Below, one piece after another: positions 29,150 to 37,858 of a stretch of DNA of 64,000 nucleotides. Source of the stretch: Limnohabitans parvus II-B4. GTDB taxonomy: Bacteria > Pseudomonadota > Gammaproteobacteria > Burkholderiales > Burkholderiaceae_C. Location: positions 558,001 through 622,000 of the forward strand of contig NZ_NESN01000002.1 of assembly GCF_003063455.1 (NCBI RefSeq), written 5' to 3'. Numbering within the stretch: position 1 is the stretch's first letter; every line of letters starts with the position of its first letter. The position numbers were made by a program, and so were the translations under genes. Under the pieces are notes generated by a model, which was given only the letters and a program-made list of their open reading frames with translations, did not search any database and was not told where the DNA came from.

Positions 29150-30151
29150 ATGAACAGCATCGACATCGACGTGATCCGCACCGCCCTCGACTGGCAAAGC
29201 CGGGGCCACCGCGTGGTCATGGGCACGGTGGTGCGCACCTGGGGTTCGGCTCCGCGCCCACCGGGCTCGCTCATGGTCATCCGGGGTGATGGCCAGGTGG
29301 CCGGCTCGGTATCGGGCGGCTGCATCGAAGACGATCTGATCCGCCGCGTGGCCGCTGGCGAGCTGGCGCTGCGCATGCCCGAGGCCACCACCTACGGGCA
29401 GACCGCCGAAGAAGCGCACCGCTTTGGCCTGCCTTGCGGCGGCTCGGTGCAGGTGGTGCTCGAGCCTTTGTCGCCCCAATCGCAACTGCGCGAGCTGCTG
29501 GTGCTGATCGCGCAGCACCAGCGCGTGGAGCGCCGTTTGGACATGGCCACCGGCATGGTGCGCATGGTGGTGGCGACCGAAGGCGACAAGCTGCAATTTG
29601 ATGGCCAGAGCCTGACCACGGTGCACGGCCCGCGTTTGCGCTTGCTCATCGTCGGTGGCGGGCAACTTTCGCGTTATCTGGCTGCCATGGCCGTGACGCT
29701 GGACTACCAGGTCACCGTGTGCGAGCCGCGCACCGAATACCACGAAGGCTGGGACACCATGGCCGACGTGACCCTGTCGACCCAGATGCCCGACGACCTG
29801 GTGCTGGCCATGCGCCTGGACTACAACAGCGCTGTGGTCGCGGTGACGCACGACCCCAAGCTCGATGACTTGGCCCTGATGGAGGCCCTGCGTACCCCTG
29901 CGTTTTATGTGGGCGCATTGGGCTCGCTGCACAACAACGCGCAGCGCCGCAAACGCTTGCTCGACTTTGACGTGAGCGAAGCCGAGGTGCGCCAGTTGCA
30001 CGGTCCGGTGGGGCTCAACATTGGTGCTTTGACCCCGCCCGAAATCGCGCTGAGCATCGTGGCCGAAATGACCGCCATGCGCCGTGGAGTGGACCTCGGT
30101 CAGGCACTCAGCAACTGGGAAGGTTCGCAGACGGTGTGCAGGTCGGGTTGA
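29150..30151 (+). CDS. XdhC/CoxI family molybdoenzyme maturation protein
   Basis: A 333 aa accessory protein that binds the molybdenum cofactor, helps its sulfuration and delivers it to xanthine-dehydrogenase-type enzymes. Seen: the N-terminal XdhC domain (TWGSAPRPPGSLMVI, GSVSGGCIEDDL) and a Rossmann domain (LLIVGGGQLSRYLA, about 165-178) ending in YVGALGSLHNNAQRR. It follows the MocA-like gene by 12 bases; the two form a maturation pair. Confidence 0.9.
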   Translation: MNSIDIDVIRTALDWQSRGHRVVMGTVVRTWGSAPRPPGSLMVIRGDGQVAGSVSGGCIEDDLIRRVAAGELALRMPEATTYGQTAEEAHRFGLPCGGSVQVVLEPLSPQSQLRELLVLIAQHQRVERRLDMATGMVRMVVATEGDKLQFDGQSLTTVHGPRLRLLIVGGGQLSRYLAAMAVTLDYQVTVCEPRTEYHEGWDTMADVTLSTQMPDDLVLAMRLDYNSAVVAVTHDPKLDDLALMEALRTPAFYVGALGSLHNNAQRRKRLLDFDVSEAEVRQLHGPVGLNIGALTPPEIALSIVAEMTAMRRGVDLGQALSNWEGSQTVCRSG

Positions 30152-30157
30152 AGGGGT

Positions 30158-30901
30158 TCAAGCCCGGACAACGTCCAGGATCAACTTCAGTGATACCAAC
30201 AGCAAGCCCACCTGCACCCATTTAAAGAACCAGTCGTCGGCGATTTTGCGTGTCAGATAAGCGCCCACCACGGTGCCCACCAAGGCAAACGGGATCAGCA
30301 CCAGTGCGCCCGTCAGATCATTGGGGCCATAGGGCTGCAGCTGGTGGTAAGGCCCTAGTTTGGCCAGGTTGATGACAGCAAAAAACAAGGTTGAGGTGCC
30401 GGCAAACACCAGCTTGGGCAGTTGTTGGGGCAGCAGGTAAACCTGAAACGGTGGGCCACCCGCATGTGAGATGAAGCTGGTAAAACCGGACAAGCCGCCC
30501 CACAGCAGTCCCTTGATCCGGCTGGCCGGGCGCGGCGTTTGCGCGGTATTGCGCTTGCGCCAGGCGTTGAGCACAAAGCCCACCCCCATGAGACCGATCA
30601 TCATTTTCACGGCCGTGTCGGACACCAGCGAGGCGGTGAGCCAGCCCATCAACACACCGCCCAGGCCAGCCGGAACGAGGATTTTCAGATTGATGGCGCT
30701 GAAATTTTTGCGGTACAACCACAACCCGACCATGTCAGAGATGATGTAGATGGGCAGCAGCATCACGACTGCTTTGACCGGGGACATGAACAGCGAAAGA
30801 ATGGGCACGGACAGCATGCCCACCGTGGGCAAGCCCCCTTTGGACAGACCCACCATGGCTGCAGCCAGGCCCGCCCAAATCAGGTAATGAGGATCATCCA
30901 T
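30158..30901 (-). CDS. TauE/SafE family permease
   Basis: A 247 aa inner-membrane protein with about eight hydrophobic spans and two family repeats, the first containing MVGLSKGGLPTVGMLSVPIL, the second HAGGPPFQVYLLP. The family is linked to export of sulfite, sulfoacetate and other small organic anions. It lies 27 bases downstream of the acid-sugar isomerase gene on the same strand and may be the last gene of that operon, which would suit movement of an organic acid. The ATG at 30901 is chosen over a GTG one codon earlier. Confidence 0.85.
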   Translation of the reverse strand: MDDPHYLIWAGLAAAMVGLSKGGLPTVGMLSVPILSLFMSPVKAVVMLLPIYIISDMVGLWLYRKNFSAINLKILVPAGLGGVLMGWLTASLVSDTAVKMMIGLMGVGFVLNAWRKRNTAQTPRPASRIKGLLWGGLSGFTSFISHAGGPPFQVYLLPQQLPKLVFAGTSTLFFAVINLAKLGPYHQLQPYGPNDLTGALVLIPFALVGTVVGAYLTRKIADDWFFKWVQVGLLLVSLKLILDVVRA

Positions 30902-30928
30902 CACAGCTCAGGTCACAACGCCCTTGAT

Positions 30929-31762
30929 TCACAGATAAGGACGCACCCACTCCAAGCCCCGCGAAGTGCCCCCCGCCGAAGCGTCGGCCGGGTTGTACTC
31001 GCAGCCGATCCAGCCATCCCAGCCGCATTCGGCCGACACCTTGTCGATGGTCTGGAAGATGTGCGTCCAGTTCACCTCGCCCGTGCCCGGCTCGTGGCGG
31101 TTGGGCACCTCGGCAATCTGAAAATGCCCCACCCGGCCCGTGGGCAGGTACTGGGCGATCTTGGTGCTCAGGTCGCCCTCCACGATCTGGCAGTGGAACA
31201 GGTCCATTTGCACCTTCACATTGGCCGCACCCACCGCTTGCACGATGCGGTGCGCGTGGTCCTGGCGGTTGAGGTGAAAGCCCGGCACGCTGCGCGTGTT
31301 GATGGGCTCGACCAGTACATCGCGCCCGACCTTGGCTGCTTCGGCCGCGGCCCATTGCACGTTGCTGATGAGTGTGGCGTCAGCCGCTTCAGGGCTGGCC
31401 CCCTCGGCCCGCAGGCCCACCATGGCGTGTATGCGTGGGCAGTTCAGCGCCTCGGCATAAACCAGTGCTTGTGCAAAACCGGTGCGAAACTCGGCTTCGC
31501 GTCCGGGCACACTGGCCGTGCCCCGTTGGCCCGTATCCCAAGCCTTGCCAAAGCTGTCGGTGTCGGTGCCGCCCGGTGGGGCATTGAAGAGCACTTGCTG
31601 CAAGCCGTTGACCTTCAGGCGGGCGGCCAGCTCTTGGGCTGGGAAGGCATAAGGAAACAAATATTCCACCGCCTTGAAACCGTCTTTGGCCGCGGCTTCA
31701 AAGCGGTCCAGAAACGGCAGGTCGGGGTACATCATCGACAGGTTGGCGGCAAAGCGGGGCAT
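30929..31762 (-). CDS. otnI: 2-oxo-tetronate isomerase (hydroxypyruvate isomerase family)
   Basis: TIM-barrel isomerase, 277 aa. In this operon type it turns 2-oxo-tetronate into 3-oxo-tetronate. Seen: the expected metal/acid residues in LVEPINTRSVPG (Glu), QMDLFHCQIVEGDL (Asp/His), FQIAEVPNRHEPG and WIGCEYNP (Glu). Hydroxypyruvate isomerase would look much the same; the gene's place beside a DUF1537 kinase, an aldolase-type decarboxylase and a beta-hydroxyacid dehydrogenase favours OtnI. It starts 15 bases after the decarboxylase stop. Confidence 0.87.
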   Translation of the reverse strand: MPRFAANLSMMYPDLPFLDRFEAAAKDGFKAVEYLFPYAFPAQELAARLKVNGLQQVLFNAPPGGTDTDSFGKAWDTGQRGTASVPGREAEFRTGFAQALVYAEALNCPRIHAMVGLRAEGASPEAADATLISNVQWAAAEAAKVGRDVLVEPINTRSVPGFHLNRQDHAHRIVQAVGAANVKVQMDLFHCQIVEGDLSTKIAQYLPTGRVGHFQIAEVPNRHEPGTGEVNWTHIFQTIDKVSAECGWDGWIGCEYNPADASAGGTSRGLEWVRPYL

Positions 31763-31777
31763 GGGGTCTTTCAGGTT

Positions 31778-32443
31778 TTACCAGCGGGCACCAAAGGTCT
31801 GGCGCAGTTCGTCCAGCTCGGTGGCGTGCAGTGATGGGGTGTGGGGTTGCAGCAGCATCAGCCGTGCGGTTTCTTCGAGTTCTTCGAGCGTGGCCATGGC
31901 CGCTGCAGGCGTGTCGTGCCACACATTGGGCCCCAGGCGCCGCAGCATCACGGCCCGGACGGGTATGCCTTGCGCTGCATGGCTGCGGATCAATGCAGCC
32001 ACTTCTTTGGCAGCATCGGGGCTGCCTGGGCGGTGGTAACGCACCAGCGGCACGTGGCCGACTTTCATCACAAAGTAGGGCGTGATAGGCGGCAGCAACT
32101 CAGGCCCGTGGAGGTTCAGGCTCAGCGCCACGCAGTGCGTGCTGTGGGTGTGGATCACGCAGCGCGTGTCGGCATCGTGCTCACAAGCTGCGGCGTAAAT
32201 CTGCCGGTGCAGGGCGATGGTCTTGCTGCCCTTGTCGCCACTGACTTGCTGGCCTTGCAGGTCCAGCTTGGCCAGACGTGCCGGGTCCAGAAAGCCCAGA
32301 CACGCGTCGGTAGGTGTGATGAGAAAACCATCGTCCAGTCGCACACTGATGTTGCCCGCCGTGGCGTGCACGTAGCCGCGCTCGAACAGGCTGCGGCCCA
32401 CGCGGCAGATTTCTTCGCGGGCTTGGGATTCGGTGAAGTTCAT
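31778..32443 (-). CDS. otnC: 3-oxo-tetronate 4-phosphate decarboxylase (class II aldolase family)
   Basis: A 221 aa zinc-dependent class II aldolase-fold enzyme. It should remove CO2 from 3-oxo-tetronate 4-phosphate to give dihydroxyacetone phosphate. Seen: ATAGNISVRLDDGFLITP (substrate/phosphate region) and zinc-binding HTHSTHCVALS (about 95-105), with GHVPLVRYHRPGS further on. The start overlaps the kinase stop by ATGA. L-fuculose-phosphate aldolase-like activity is the alternative; the neighbours decide for OtnC. Confidence 0.87.
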   Translation of the reverse strand: MNFTESQAREEICRVGRSLFERGYVHATAGNISVRLDDGFLITPTDACLGFLDPARLAKLDLQGQQVSGDKGSKTIALHRQIYAAACEHDADTRCVIHTHSTHCVALSLNLHGPELLPPITPYFVMKVGHVPLVRYHRPGSPDAAKEVAALIRSHAAQGIPVRAVMLRRLGPNVWHDTPAAAMATLEELEETARLMLLQPHTPSLHATELDELRQTFGARW

Positions 32444-33705
32444 GCCAGCACTGTAAAGGCTTTGCTGAAAAAATCTTCAGTGCCGAAGTTGCCCGACTTG
32501 AGCGTGATGTGCACCCCTCCCTTGCTGGAAGGTGCATGGCACCAAGGCACGCCCGGGTCGATCTGCGGGCCGATCTGCAGCTGCGCAATGTCCAGTGCCT
32601 GCACGCAGGCACCCGAGGTTTCACCACCCGCCACCACCAACTGCTGCACACCCAAATCGACCAGGCCACGGGCCACGGTGGCCAGCGCGTGCTCGACCAA
32701 AGCGCCTGCTTCGGCCACACCCAGCTGCGCCTGCACGGCTTTGACGGCCGCGGGCTCGGCGGTGGAGTACACCAGCACCGGGCCGTCTTTGAGCAGCGGC
32801 GCGGCCCAGGCCAGCACCTGCTGCACGACAGCTTCGCTTTGGCCATGCATCAAGCTGGCCGGGGCGATGGCCAGCGCGGGCCGCCCCGTGGTTTTGAAGT
32901 GCGCCACTTGTGCGTTGGTGGCCACCGAGCAGCTGCCCGACAGCACCGCCTGCAAGCCACGGACTGCTGGCAACTGGCTCGCTTGCAATGAAGGCTTCAA
33001 GCCAAAGTTGGCGGGCAAACCGATGGCTACCCCCGAACCGGCCGTCACCAGTGGCATGCCCTTCAAGGCAGGCCCGAGCAGGTGCAGGTCGTCGTTGCTG
33101 GTGGCGTCCACCACGGCCACGCCCACGCCTTCGGCGCGCAGTGCGGCGATGCGTTCGCGGATCGCGCCTTCGCCCTGTGCCACGGTTTTGTAGTCGATCA
33201 AGCCCACCTGGCGTTTCGTTTGCGCCTGCATCACGCGCACCAAGTTCGCATCGGTCATGGGCGTGAGCGGGTGGTTTTGCATGCCCGACTCGTTGAGCAA
33301 CACATTGCCCGCAAACAGGTAACCCTTGAACACGGTGCGCCCGTTGTCCGGGAAGGCCGGGGTGGCGATGGTGAAGTCGGTCTGCAGCGCGTCCATCAGT
33401 GCCTCGGTCACCGGGCCGATGTTGCCCTCGGGCGTGCTGTCAAACGTGGAGCAGTATTTGAAATAAATCTGCTCTGCGCCTTGCGCCTGCAACCACTTCA
33501 AGGCGTCGAGCGACTGGGCAATGGCTTCGGCGGCAGGTATGGTGCGCGACTTGAGCGCCACCACCACGGCATGAACATCAGCGGCCAGCGGGGATGTGGG
33601 CACACCAATCGTCTGCACCACCCGCATACCCGAACGCACCAAGTTGTTGGCCAGGTCCGTGGCGCCGGTGAAGTCGTCGGCAATGCAACCGAGTTTGATC
33701 TTCAT
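32440..33705 (-). CDS. otnK: 3-oxo-tetronate kinase (DUF1537 family)
   Basis: A 421 aa four-carbon acid sugar kinase that phosphorylates 3-oxo-tetronate at C4 with ATP. Seen: substrate domain start CIADDFTGATDLANNL (7-22), FKYCSTFDSTPEGNIG, and the nucleotide domain with VVAGGETSGACVQAL and LKSGNFGTEDFF near the C end. Its ends overlap both neighbours by ATGA, so three enzymes of one pathway are translationally chained. A second, divergent DUF1537 kinase lies at 44536-45918. Confidence 0.92.
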   Translation of the reverse strand: MKIKLGCIADDFTGATDLANNLVRSGMRVVQTIGVPTSPLAADVHAVVVALKSRTIPAAEAIAQSLDALKWLQAQGAEQIYFKYCSTFDSTPEGNIGPVTEALMDALQTDFTIATPAFPDNGRTVFKGYLFAGNVLLNESGMQNHPLTPMTDANLVRVMQAQTKRQVGLIDYKTVAQGEGAIRERIAALRAEGVGVAVVDATSNDDLHLLGPALKGMPLVTAGSGVAIGLPANFGLKPSLQASQLPAVRGLQAVLSGSCSVATNAQVAHFKTTGRPALAIAPASLMHGQSEAVVQQVLAWAAPLLKDGPVLVYSTAEPAAVKAVQAQLGVAEAGALVEHALATVARGLVDLGVQQLVVAGGETSGACVQALDIAQLQIGPQIDPGVPWCHAPSSKGGVHITLKSGNFGTEDFFSKAFTVLA

Positions 33706-34601
33706 GCCTTGCCTTTCGGCAACTCAATGCCCGGAAAAATCTTGATCACCGCGCTGTCGTCTTCCTTGGCAAAGCCGGCTGTGCTGGCCTGCATGAACAT
33801 CTGGTGCGCGGTGCTGGACAGCGGCAGTGGGAACTTGCTGGAGCGGGCCATGTCGAGCACGATGCCCAGATCCTTCACAAAAATGTCGACGGCCGACAGC
33901 GGCGTGTAGTCTGCCGCCAGCACATGGGCCATGCGGTTTTCAAACATCCAGCTGTTGCCTGCGCTGTTCGTGATGACTTCGTAGAGTGCCGCTGCGTCCA
34001 CACCTTCGCGCAGGCCCAGCGCCATGGCCTCGGCTGCGGCGGCGATGTGCACGCCCGCCAGCAGCTGGTTGATGATCTTGACCTTGCTGCCCGCGCCTGC
34101 GCTCTCGCCCAGCTTGTAGACCTTGGCGGCCATGGCGTTCAAAAACGGCTCGGCCAGGGCATAGGCCTCAGGCTTGCCCGCCGTCATCATGGTCATCTGG
34201 CCCGAGGCCGCCTTGGCTGCACCGCCCGAGATGGGCGCATCCACATAGCGCAGGCCCATGGCCTCCAGCCGTGCTTCCAGCGCCACCGACCAGTTCGGGT
34301 CGACGGTGGAGCACATCACGAACACGCTGCCGGGCTTCATGCTGGCCGCGCAACCGGGGGTGGTGCCATCGCCAAAGAGCACGCTCTCGGTTTGCGCAGC
34401 ATTGACCACCACCGACACGATCACATCGCACGCGGCGCCCAGCGAGGCCAGCGTGTCGTGCGCCGTGCCCCCTGCGTTTGTGAAAGCCTCGGCCACTTCA
34501 CGGCGCACATCAAACACGTGCACACTGTGGCCGGCGCGGCGCAGAGAAGCCGCCATGCCCGAGCCCATGGCCCCCAAACCGATCAATCCAACTGTTGTCA
34601 T
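33702..34601 (-). CDS. ltnD: L-threonate dehydrogenase (beta-hydroxyacid dehydrogenase family)
   Basis: A 299 aa NAD-dependent dehydrogenase. It should oxidise L-threonate at C2 to 2-oxo-tetronate, the first step of the operon's pathway. Seen: the Rossmann loop GLIGLGAMGSGMAASLRRAG, SGGAAKAASGQMTMM, and catalytic Lys in GAGSKVKIINQLLAGVH (about 180). ATGA overlap with the kinase. Tartronate semialdehyde reductase and hydroxyisobutyrate dehydrogenase share this fold; the operon favours LtnD, though the stereochemistry of the true substrate cannot be seen. Confidence 0.85.
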   Translation of the reverse strand: MTTVGLIGLGAMGSGMAASLRRAGHSVHVFDVRREVAEAFTNAGGTAHDTLASLGAACDVIVSVVVNAAQTESVLFGDGTTPGCAASMKPGSVFVMCSTVDPNWSVALEARLEAMGLRYVDAPISGGAAKAASGQMTMMTAGKPEAYALAEPFLNAMAAKVYKLGESAGAGSKVKIINQLLAGVHIAAAAEAMALGLREGVDAAALYEVITNSAGNSWMFENRMAHVLAADYTPLSAVDIFVKDLGIVLDMARSSKFPLPLSSTAHQMFMQASTAGFAKEDDSAVIKIFPGIELPKGKA

Positions 34602-34611
34602 GTGGGTGTCC

Positions 34612-35586
34612 TCAATCCAGTGAAATTTTGGCGAATGCCGCCACTTTTTTCCATTGCGCCATGTCAGCCTGCATGAAGCTGGCCAAACCTTGCGCGTTGG
34701 CCCAGGCAGGCTCTGCACCCGCTTTGAGCATGGCCGTTTTGACCTCGGGTTGGCTGGCCACGCGCTCCAATGCCTGTTCCAGCTTTTGCTGCACCGGGGC
34801 AGGCAAGCCAGCAGGGGCTGCCACGCCAAACCATGCAAACACCTGATACCCCTTCATCCCGGCTTCTTCCATGGTGGGCACGTTCGGCAAGGCGCTGCTG
34901 CGTTGGGGGGTGGTCACGGCCAAGGCTTTGAGCTTGCCACTTTGGATCAAGCCCAGTGCCGAAGGCAGGTTGTCGAACATCATGTTCACCTCACCCGCCA
35001 TCAAACCGGTGAGGCCCGCCGCTGCGCCCCGGTAAGGGATGTGCGTGACGAACGCGCCCGATTGGCTTTTGTACAACTCGGCACTCAAGTGCAGAGACGT
35101 GCCCTGCCCGTTGGATGCGTAATTGAGCTGCCCGGGCTTGGATTTGGCCAAAGCCGTCAATTCGGCCAGGGTGTTGATGCCTGAAGCCGGGTTGACCATC
35201 AGCACATTGGGCACGCGGCCAAGCAAGGCGATGGGGGCGATTTGCTCCGGTTTGTACGGCAGCTTGCTGTACAACGCCGGGCTGATCGTCAGCGGCGGCG
35301 AGGCCATGAGCAAGGTGTAGCCATCGGCCGCAGCGCGTGCCGCCTCGGCCGCACCCAAGTTGCCGCCCGCACCGGGCTTGTTGTCGATCACGACGGGCTG
35401 ACCCAACTCTTGTGCCAGCCTGGGTGCTACCAAACGGGCCATGTTGTCGATCAGGCCTCCGGGTGGAAACGGCACCACCAGCTTGATGGGGCGTGCGGGC
35501 CAGGCTTGCGCCAAAGCGGATGAGGCCAGAAAAGGTGTGGCCATGGACAAGGCGGCGGCAGCCACGATCCAGTTTCTGCGTTGCAT
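34612..35586 (-). CDS. Bug-family tripartite tricarboxylate transporter receptor
   Basis: A 324 aa periplasmic binding protein (TctC/Bug). The signal peptide ends near ALAQAWP (about 29). The mature protein shows IKLVVPFPPGGLIDNMARL, ENLGQPVVIDNKPGAGG-type anchors and YKPEQIAPIALLG, typical of receptors for carboxylates. It heads the acid-sugar operon 10 bases before ltnD, suggesting it captures threonate or a relative. No TctA/TctB membrane genes are in the window; Burkholderiales often keep orphan Bug receptors. Confidence 0.92.
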   Translation of the reverse strand: MQRRNWIVAAAALSMATPFLASSALAQAWPARPIKLVVPFPPGGLIDNMARLVAPRLAQELGQPVVIDNKPGAGGNLGAAEAARAAADGYTLLMASPPLTISPALYSKLPYKPEQIAPIALLGRVPNVLMVNPASGINTLAELTALAKSKPGQLNYASNGQGTSLHLSAELYKSQSGAFVTHIPYRGAAAGLTGLMAGEVNMMFDNLPSALGLIQSGKLKALAVTTPQRSSALPNVPTMEEAGMKGYQVFAWFGVAAPAGLPAPVQQKLEQALERVASQPEVKTAMLKAGAEPAWANAQGLASFMQADMAQWKKVAAFAKISLD

Positions 35587-35742
35587 GGAGTGTCTCCTGA
35601 TGGGAAATTGATCAGGTCATCATACAAATTTTTGTGTGGGTGTGTATCGGGATTTGTCCTGTGTTGACCTAGGGAAGAGTCCCCGTCATCCAGTCCGCCC
35701 TGCGGTAGCATGTCTTGTCGATGAACAAAATGGAGAAAAAGC

Positions 35743-36201
35743 ATGCGCGCTATTGGTAATTTCTTGTGGTTCATCCTGGGCGGTGTGTTCATGGGCCTGC
35801 TGTGGTGGCTGGTAGGCTTGATCGCTTTTGTCTCGATCGTGGGCATTCCATGGGGGCGGGCCTGCATGGTGATTGGCAACTTCACATTTTTCCCGTTTGG
35901 TCGTGAAGCCATCAACCGCAAGGAACTGACCCAAGAGGATGATTTGGGCACCGGCACTTTGGGTTTGCTGGGCAACATCGTCTGGTTTTTGTTGGCCGGT
36001 GTCTGGCTGGCGCTGGGCCATGTGGTGTCGGCAGTGGCCTGCTTTTTCACCATCATTGGCATCCCTTTCGGGATTCAGCACCTCAAGCTGGCGGGCATTG
36101 CGCTGGCACCCGTGGGCAAAACCATTGTGAGCAAAGAGGTGGCGGCTGCTGCGCGCGAGCACAATGCGCGGGCCGAGGTGGCCCGTCTTCGCCGGAGTTG
36201 A
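35743..36201 (+). CDS. YccF domain inner-membrane protein
   Basis: A 152 aa membrane protein with two YccF domains, each a hydrophobic hairpin with a GIPWG or GIPFG turn (about residues 34 and 105): FVSIVGIPWGRACMVI and FTIIGIPFGIQHLKL. Function unknown in the family. Gene ends face to face with a NIPSNAP gene 20 bases away. The ATG at 35743 begins MRAIGNFLWFI after GGAGAAAAAGC. Confidence 0.88.
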   Translation: MRAIGNFLWFILGGVFMGLLWWLVGLIAFVSIVGIPWGRACMVIGNFTFFPFGREAINRKELTQEDDLGTGTLGLLGNIVWFLLAGVWLALGHVVSAVACFFTIIGIPFGIQHLKLAGIALAPVGKTIVSKEVAAAAREHNARAEVARLRRS

Positions 36202-36220
36202 GCAGCCCAGTCCTGTCGCT

Positions 36221-36538
36221 TCAGGGCTGCGGGCCCCAAGGTGCAGACAGCATGAGCTTGTTGTTTTGCTCACGCATCAGGGGGCGGATCTTGGCGGCAA
36301 AGGCCAAAAAATCTGGGTCTGAAAACACCCCGGCCCAGAAGGCGCGGCGGTCGGCGTCATCGTCAAACTTCCAGACATGGATCAGCTCATTCAGCGCGCC
36401 CACATCGCCGGTGAAATAGCCCACCAGTTTTTTCGGGTGCTTGGCCAGCGCAGGCCAGCCCTCGTTTTGGTAGTGCGAGATGACTTCGGGCATTTTCCCG
36501 ACGATCACGGAATAGGTGCGCAGCTCGTAAATGGCCAT
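36221..36538 (-). CDS. NIPSNAP family protein
   Basis: A 105 aa soluble protein with the ferredoxin-like NIPSNAP fold: it starts MAIYELRTYSVIVGKMPE and has the pattern LIHVWKFDDDADRRAFW. Members may bind small hydrophobic or cofactor molecules, but no enzyme role is established. It is a single gene with its own upstream gap. Confidence 0.9.
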   Translation of the reverse strand: MAIYELRTYSVIVGKMPEVISHYQNEGWPALAKHPKKLVGYFTGDVGALNELIHVWKFDDDADRRAFWAGVFSDPDFLAFAAKIRPLMREQNNKLMLSAPWGPQP

Positions 36539-36722
36539 GAAAACTCCAAAATAAAATGGGTCACTCTAAAACGGCGTACTGGCTACCGTTGTCGGCAAGG
36601 TGACGTTCGTGGCAAACCATGGGGCTCGGACAGAGCCAGGCACCGTTTGGTGCAGCACCTTTTGAGGCCGTCACGGCCAAATCAATCAATATAGAATTAA
36701 TTTTCATTTCATCAAAATCAAC

Positions 36723-37754
36723 ATGAAACAATTTATCAAATGGACCGCATTTTTGGTCTTGCCCATCTTTCTGGTCGCTTGTATCGATTTGGATCAAAAA
36801 ATCACCTTGATCAAAGACCAGCTGAATTACCGGGCTGAATTGAGGGTGGACGCCAAAGTGGCCGCCTTTGCAGACAAAAAGCAAGGTGGTTTTTGTGGGG
36901 ATTTCGGCTCGCAGCAAAAAGAAGGCGTGGTGGTCGATGTTCAGGAATCCGCTTCTGGCGGGAACATCATTTGTGTGATCACGGCCCAAGGCCCTATCGA
37001 CAAGTTCAAAAACTTTTCAACGGGCGAGAAAAACAAATCCGAGATGGTTCGCATCACCGAACTGGATGGCGGCCAGTACAGAATCGACAGCGTGATTGAC
37101 TTTCAGGGCAACAGCAAGGAGACCATGGGCATGGATGGCATGCTGGACGCCATGTTGGCGGGTCGCAACATCTCTTGGTCTGTTGCCGCCCCCAAGGTGT
37201 TGGAGTCGAACGGCAAAATGGCAGACGATGGCAAGAGCGTGACATGGAGTGTGCCCATGTCTGTTGCCTTCAAAAATCCGCAGAAGTTTTATGCGGTCAT
37301 TCAAAAAGACGTTTCATGGGTGGACAGCGTCATTGGATTTTTCAAAAAAATCATGGATGCCATTTGGGGGTTGTTTAAAAAAGACGCGGCCTCTGCTGCA
37401 TCCACGCCTGCGGCCCCGGCGGTTGCCCCGACTGAACCGCGCAGCGTCCCAGCAAAGGCCGATGCCCCCTCCGCCCCAGCCCCAGTCGTGGCGGACAACA
37501 ACCCATTTGCCCCCAGTTTTGATTGCACCAAGGCCAGCACGGGTCAAGAGCGCTTGATTTGCAGTGACCGCGAGCTGTCCAAGTTGGATGTCGACATGGC
37601 CAGTGCTTACGCCGGTGCGCGGCAAAAGGCAGCAGACGTGAACGCACTCAAGGCCGAGCAAAGACTGTGGCTTCGAAACAGCCAAAAAACCTGCTCGGAC
37701 AAAGATTGCCTGGTCGCTGCCTACCAATCCAGAATTGCCGAGCTCAACAATTAA
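36723..37754 (+). CDS. Lipoprotein with C-terminal LprI (lysozyme inhibitor-like) domain
   Basis: A 343 aa predicted lipoprotein. The N terminus has a lipobox LVACID (Cys at about 20). The middle (20-220) is an uncharacterised domain, followed by a low-complexity Ala/Pro linker (about 222-260) and a C-terminal LprI/DUF1311 domain with four Cys in the usual places: FDCTKAST, LICSDREL, KTCSDKDC and QRLWLRN between them. LprI proteins inhibit lysozyme in Mycobacterium. An envelope defence role fits but is inference. The upstream 180 bases are AT-rich and probably hold its promoter. Confidence 0.8.
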   Translation: MKQFIKWTAFLVLPIFLVACIDLDQKITLIKDQLNYRAELRVDAKVAAFADKKQGGFCGDFGSQQKEGVVVDVQESASGGNIICVITAQGPIDKFKNFSTGEKNKSEMVRITELDGGQYRIDSVIDFQGNSKETMGMDGMLDAMLAGRNISWSVAAPKVLESNGKMADDGKSVTWSVPMSVAFKNPQKFYAVIQKDVSWVDSVIGFFKKIMDAIWGLFKKDAASAASTPAAPAVAPTEPRSVPAKADAPSAPAPVVADNNPFAPSFDCTKASTGQERLICSDRELSKLDVDMASAYAGARQKAADVNALKAEQRLWLRNSQKTCSDKDCLVAAYQSRIAELNN

Positions 37755-37858
37755 TCGCTCACATGGTTCGTCAGAGGGTGGCGTGTCACTCTGGGGTCAG
37801 GGGGACTGACATTTGTGCGGATACGCTGACACCTTGGTTTTTTGACACGGAATTCCGC

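Noticed and set aside
30539..31834. Plus-strand frame spanning the TauE and isomerase genes
   Set aside because: It crosses two well-supported minus-strand genes and contains no domain.
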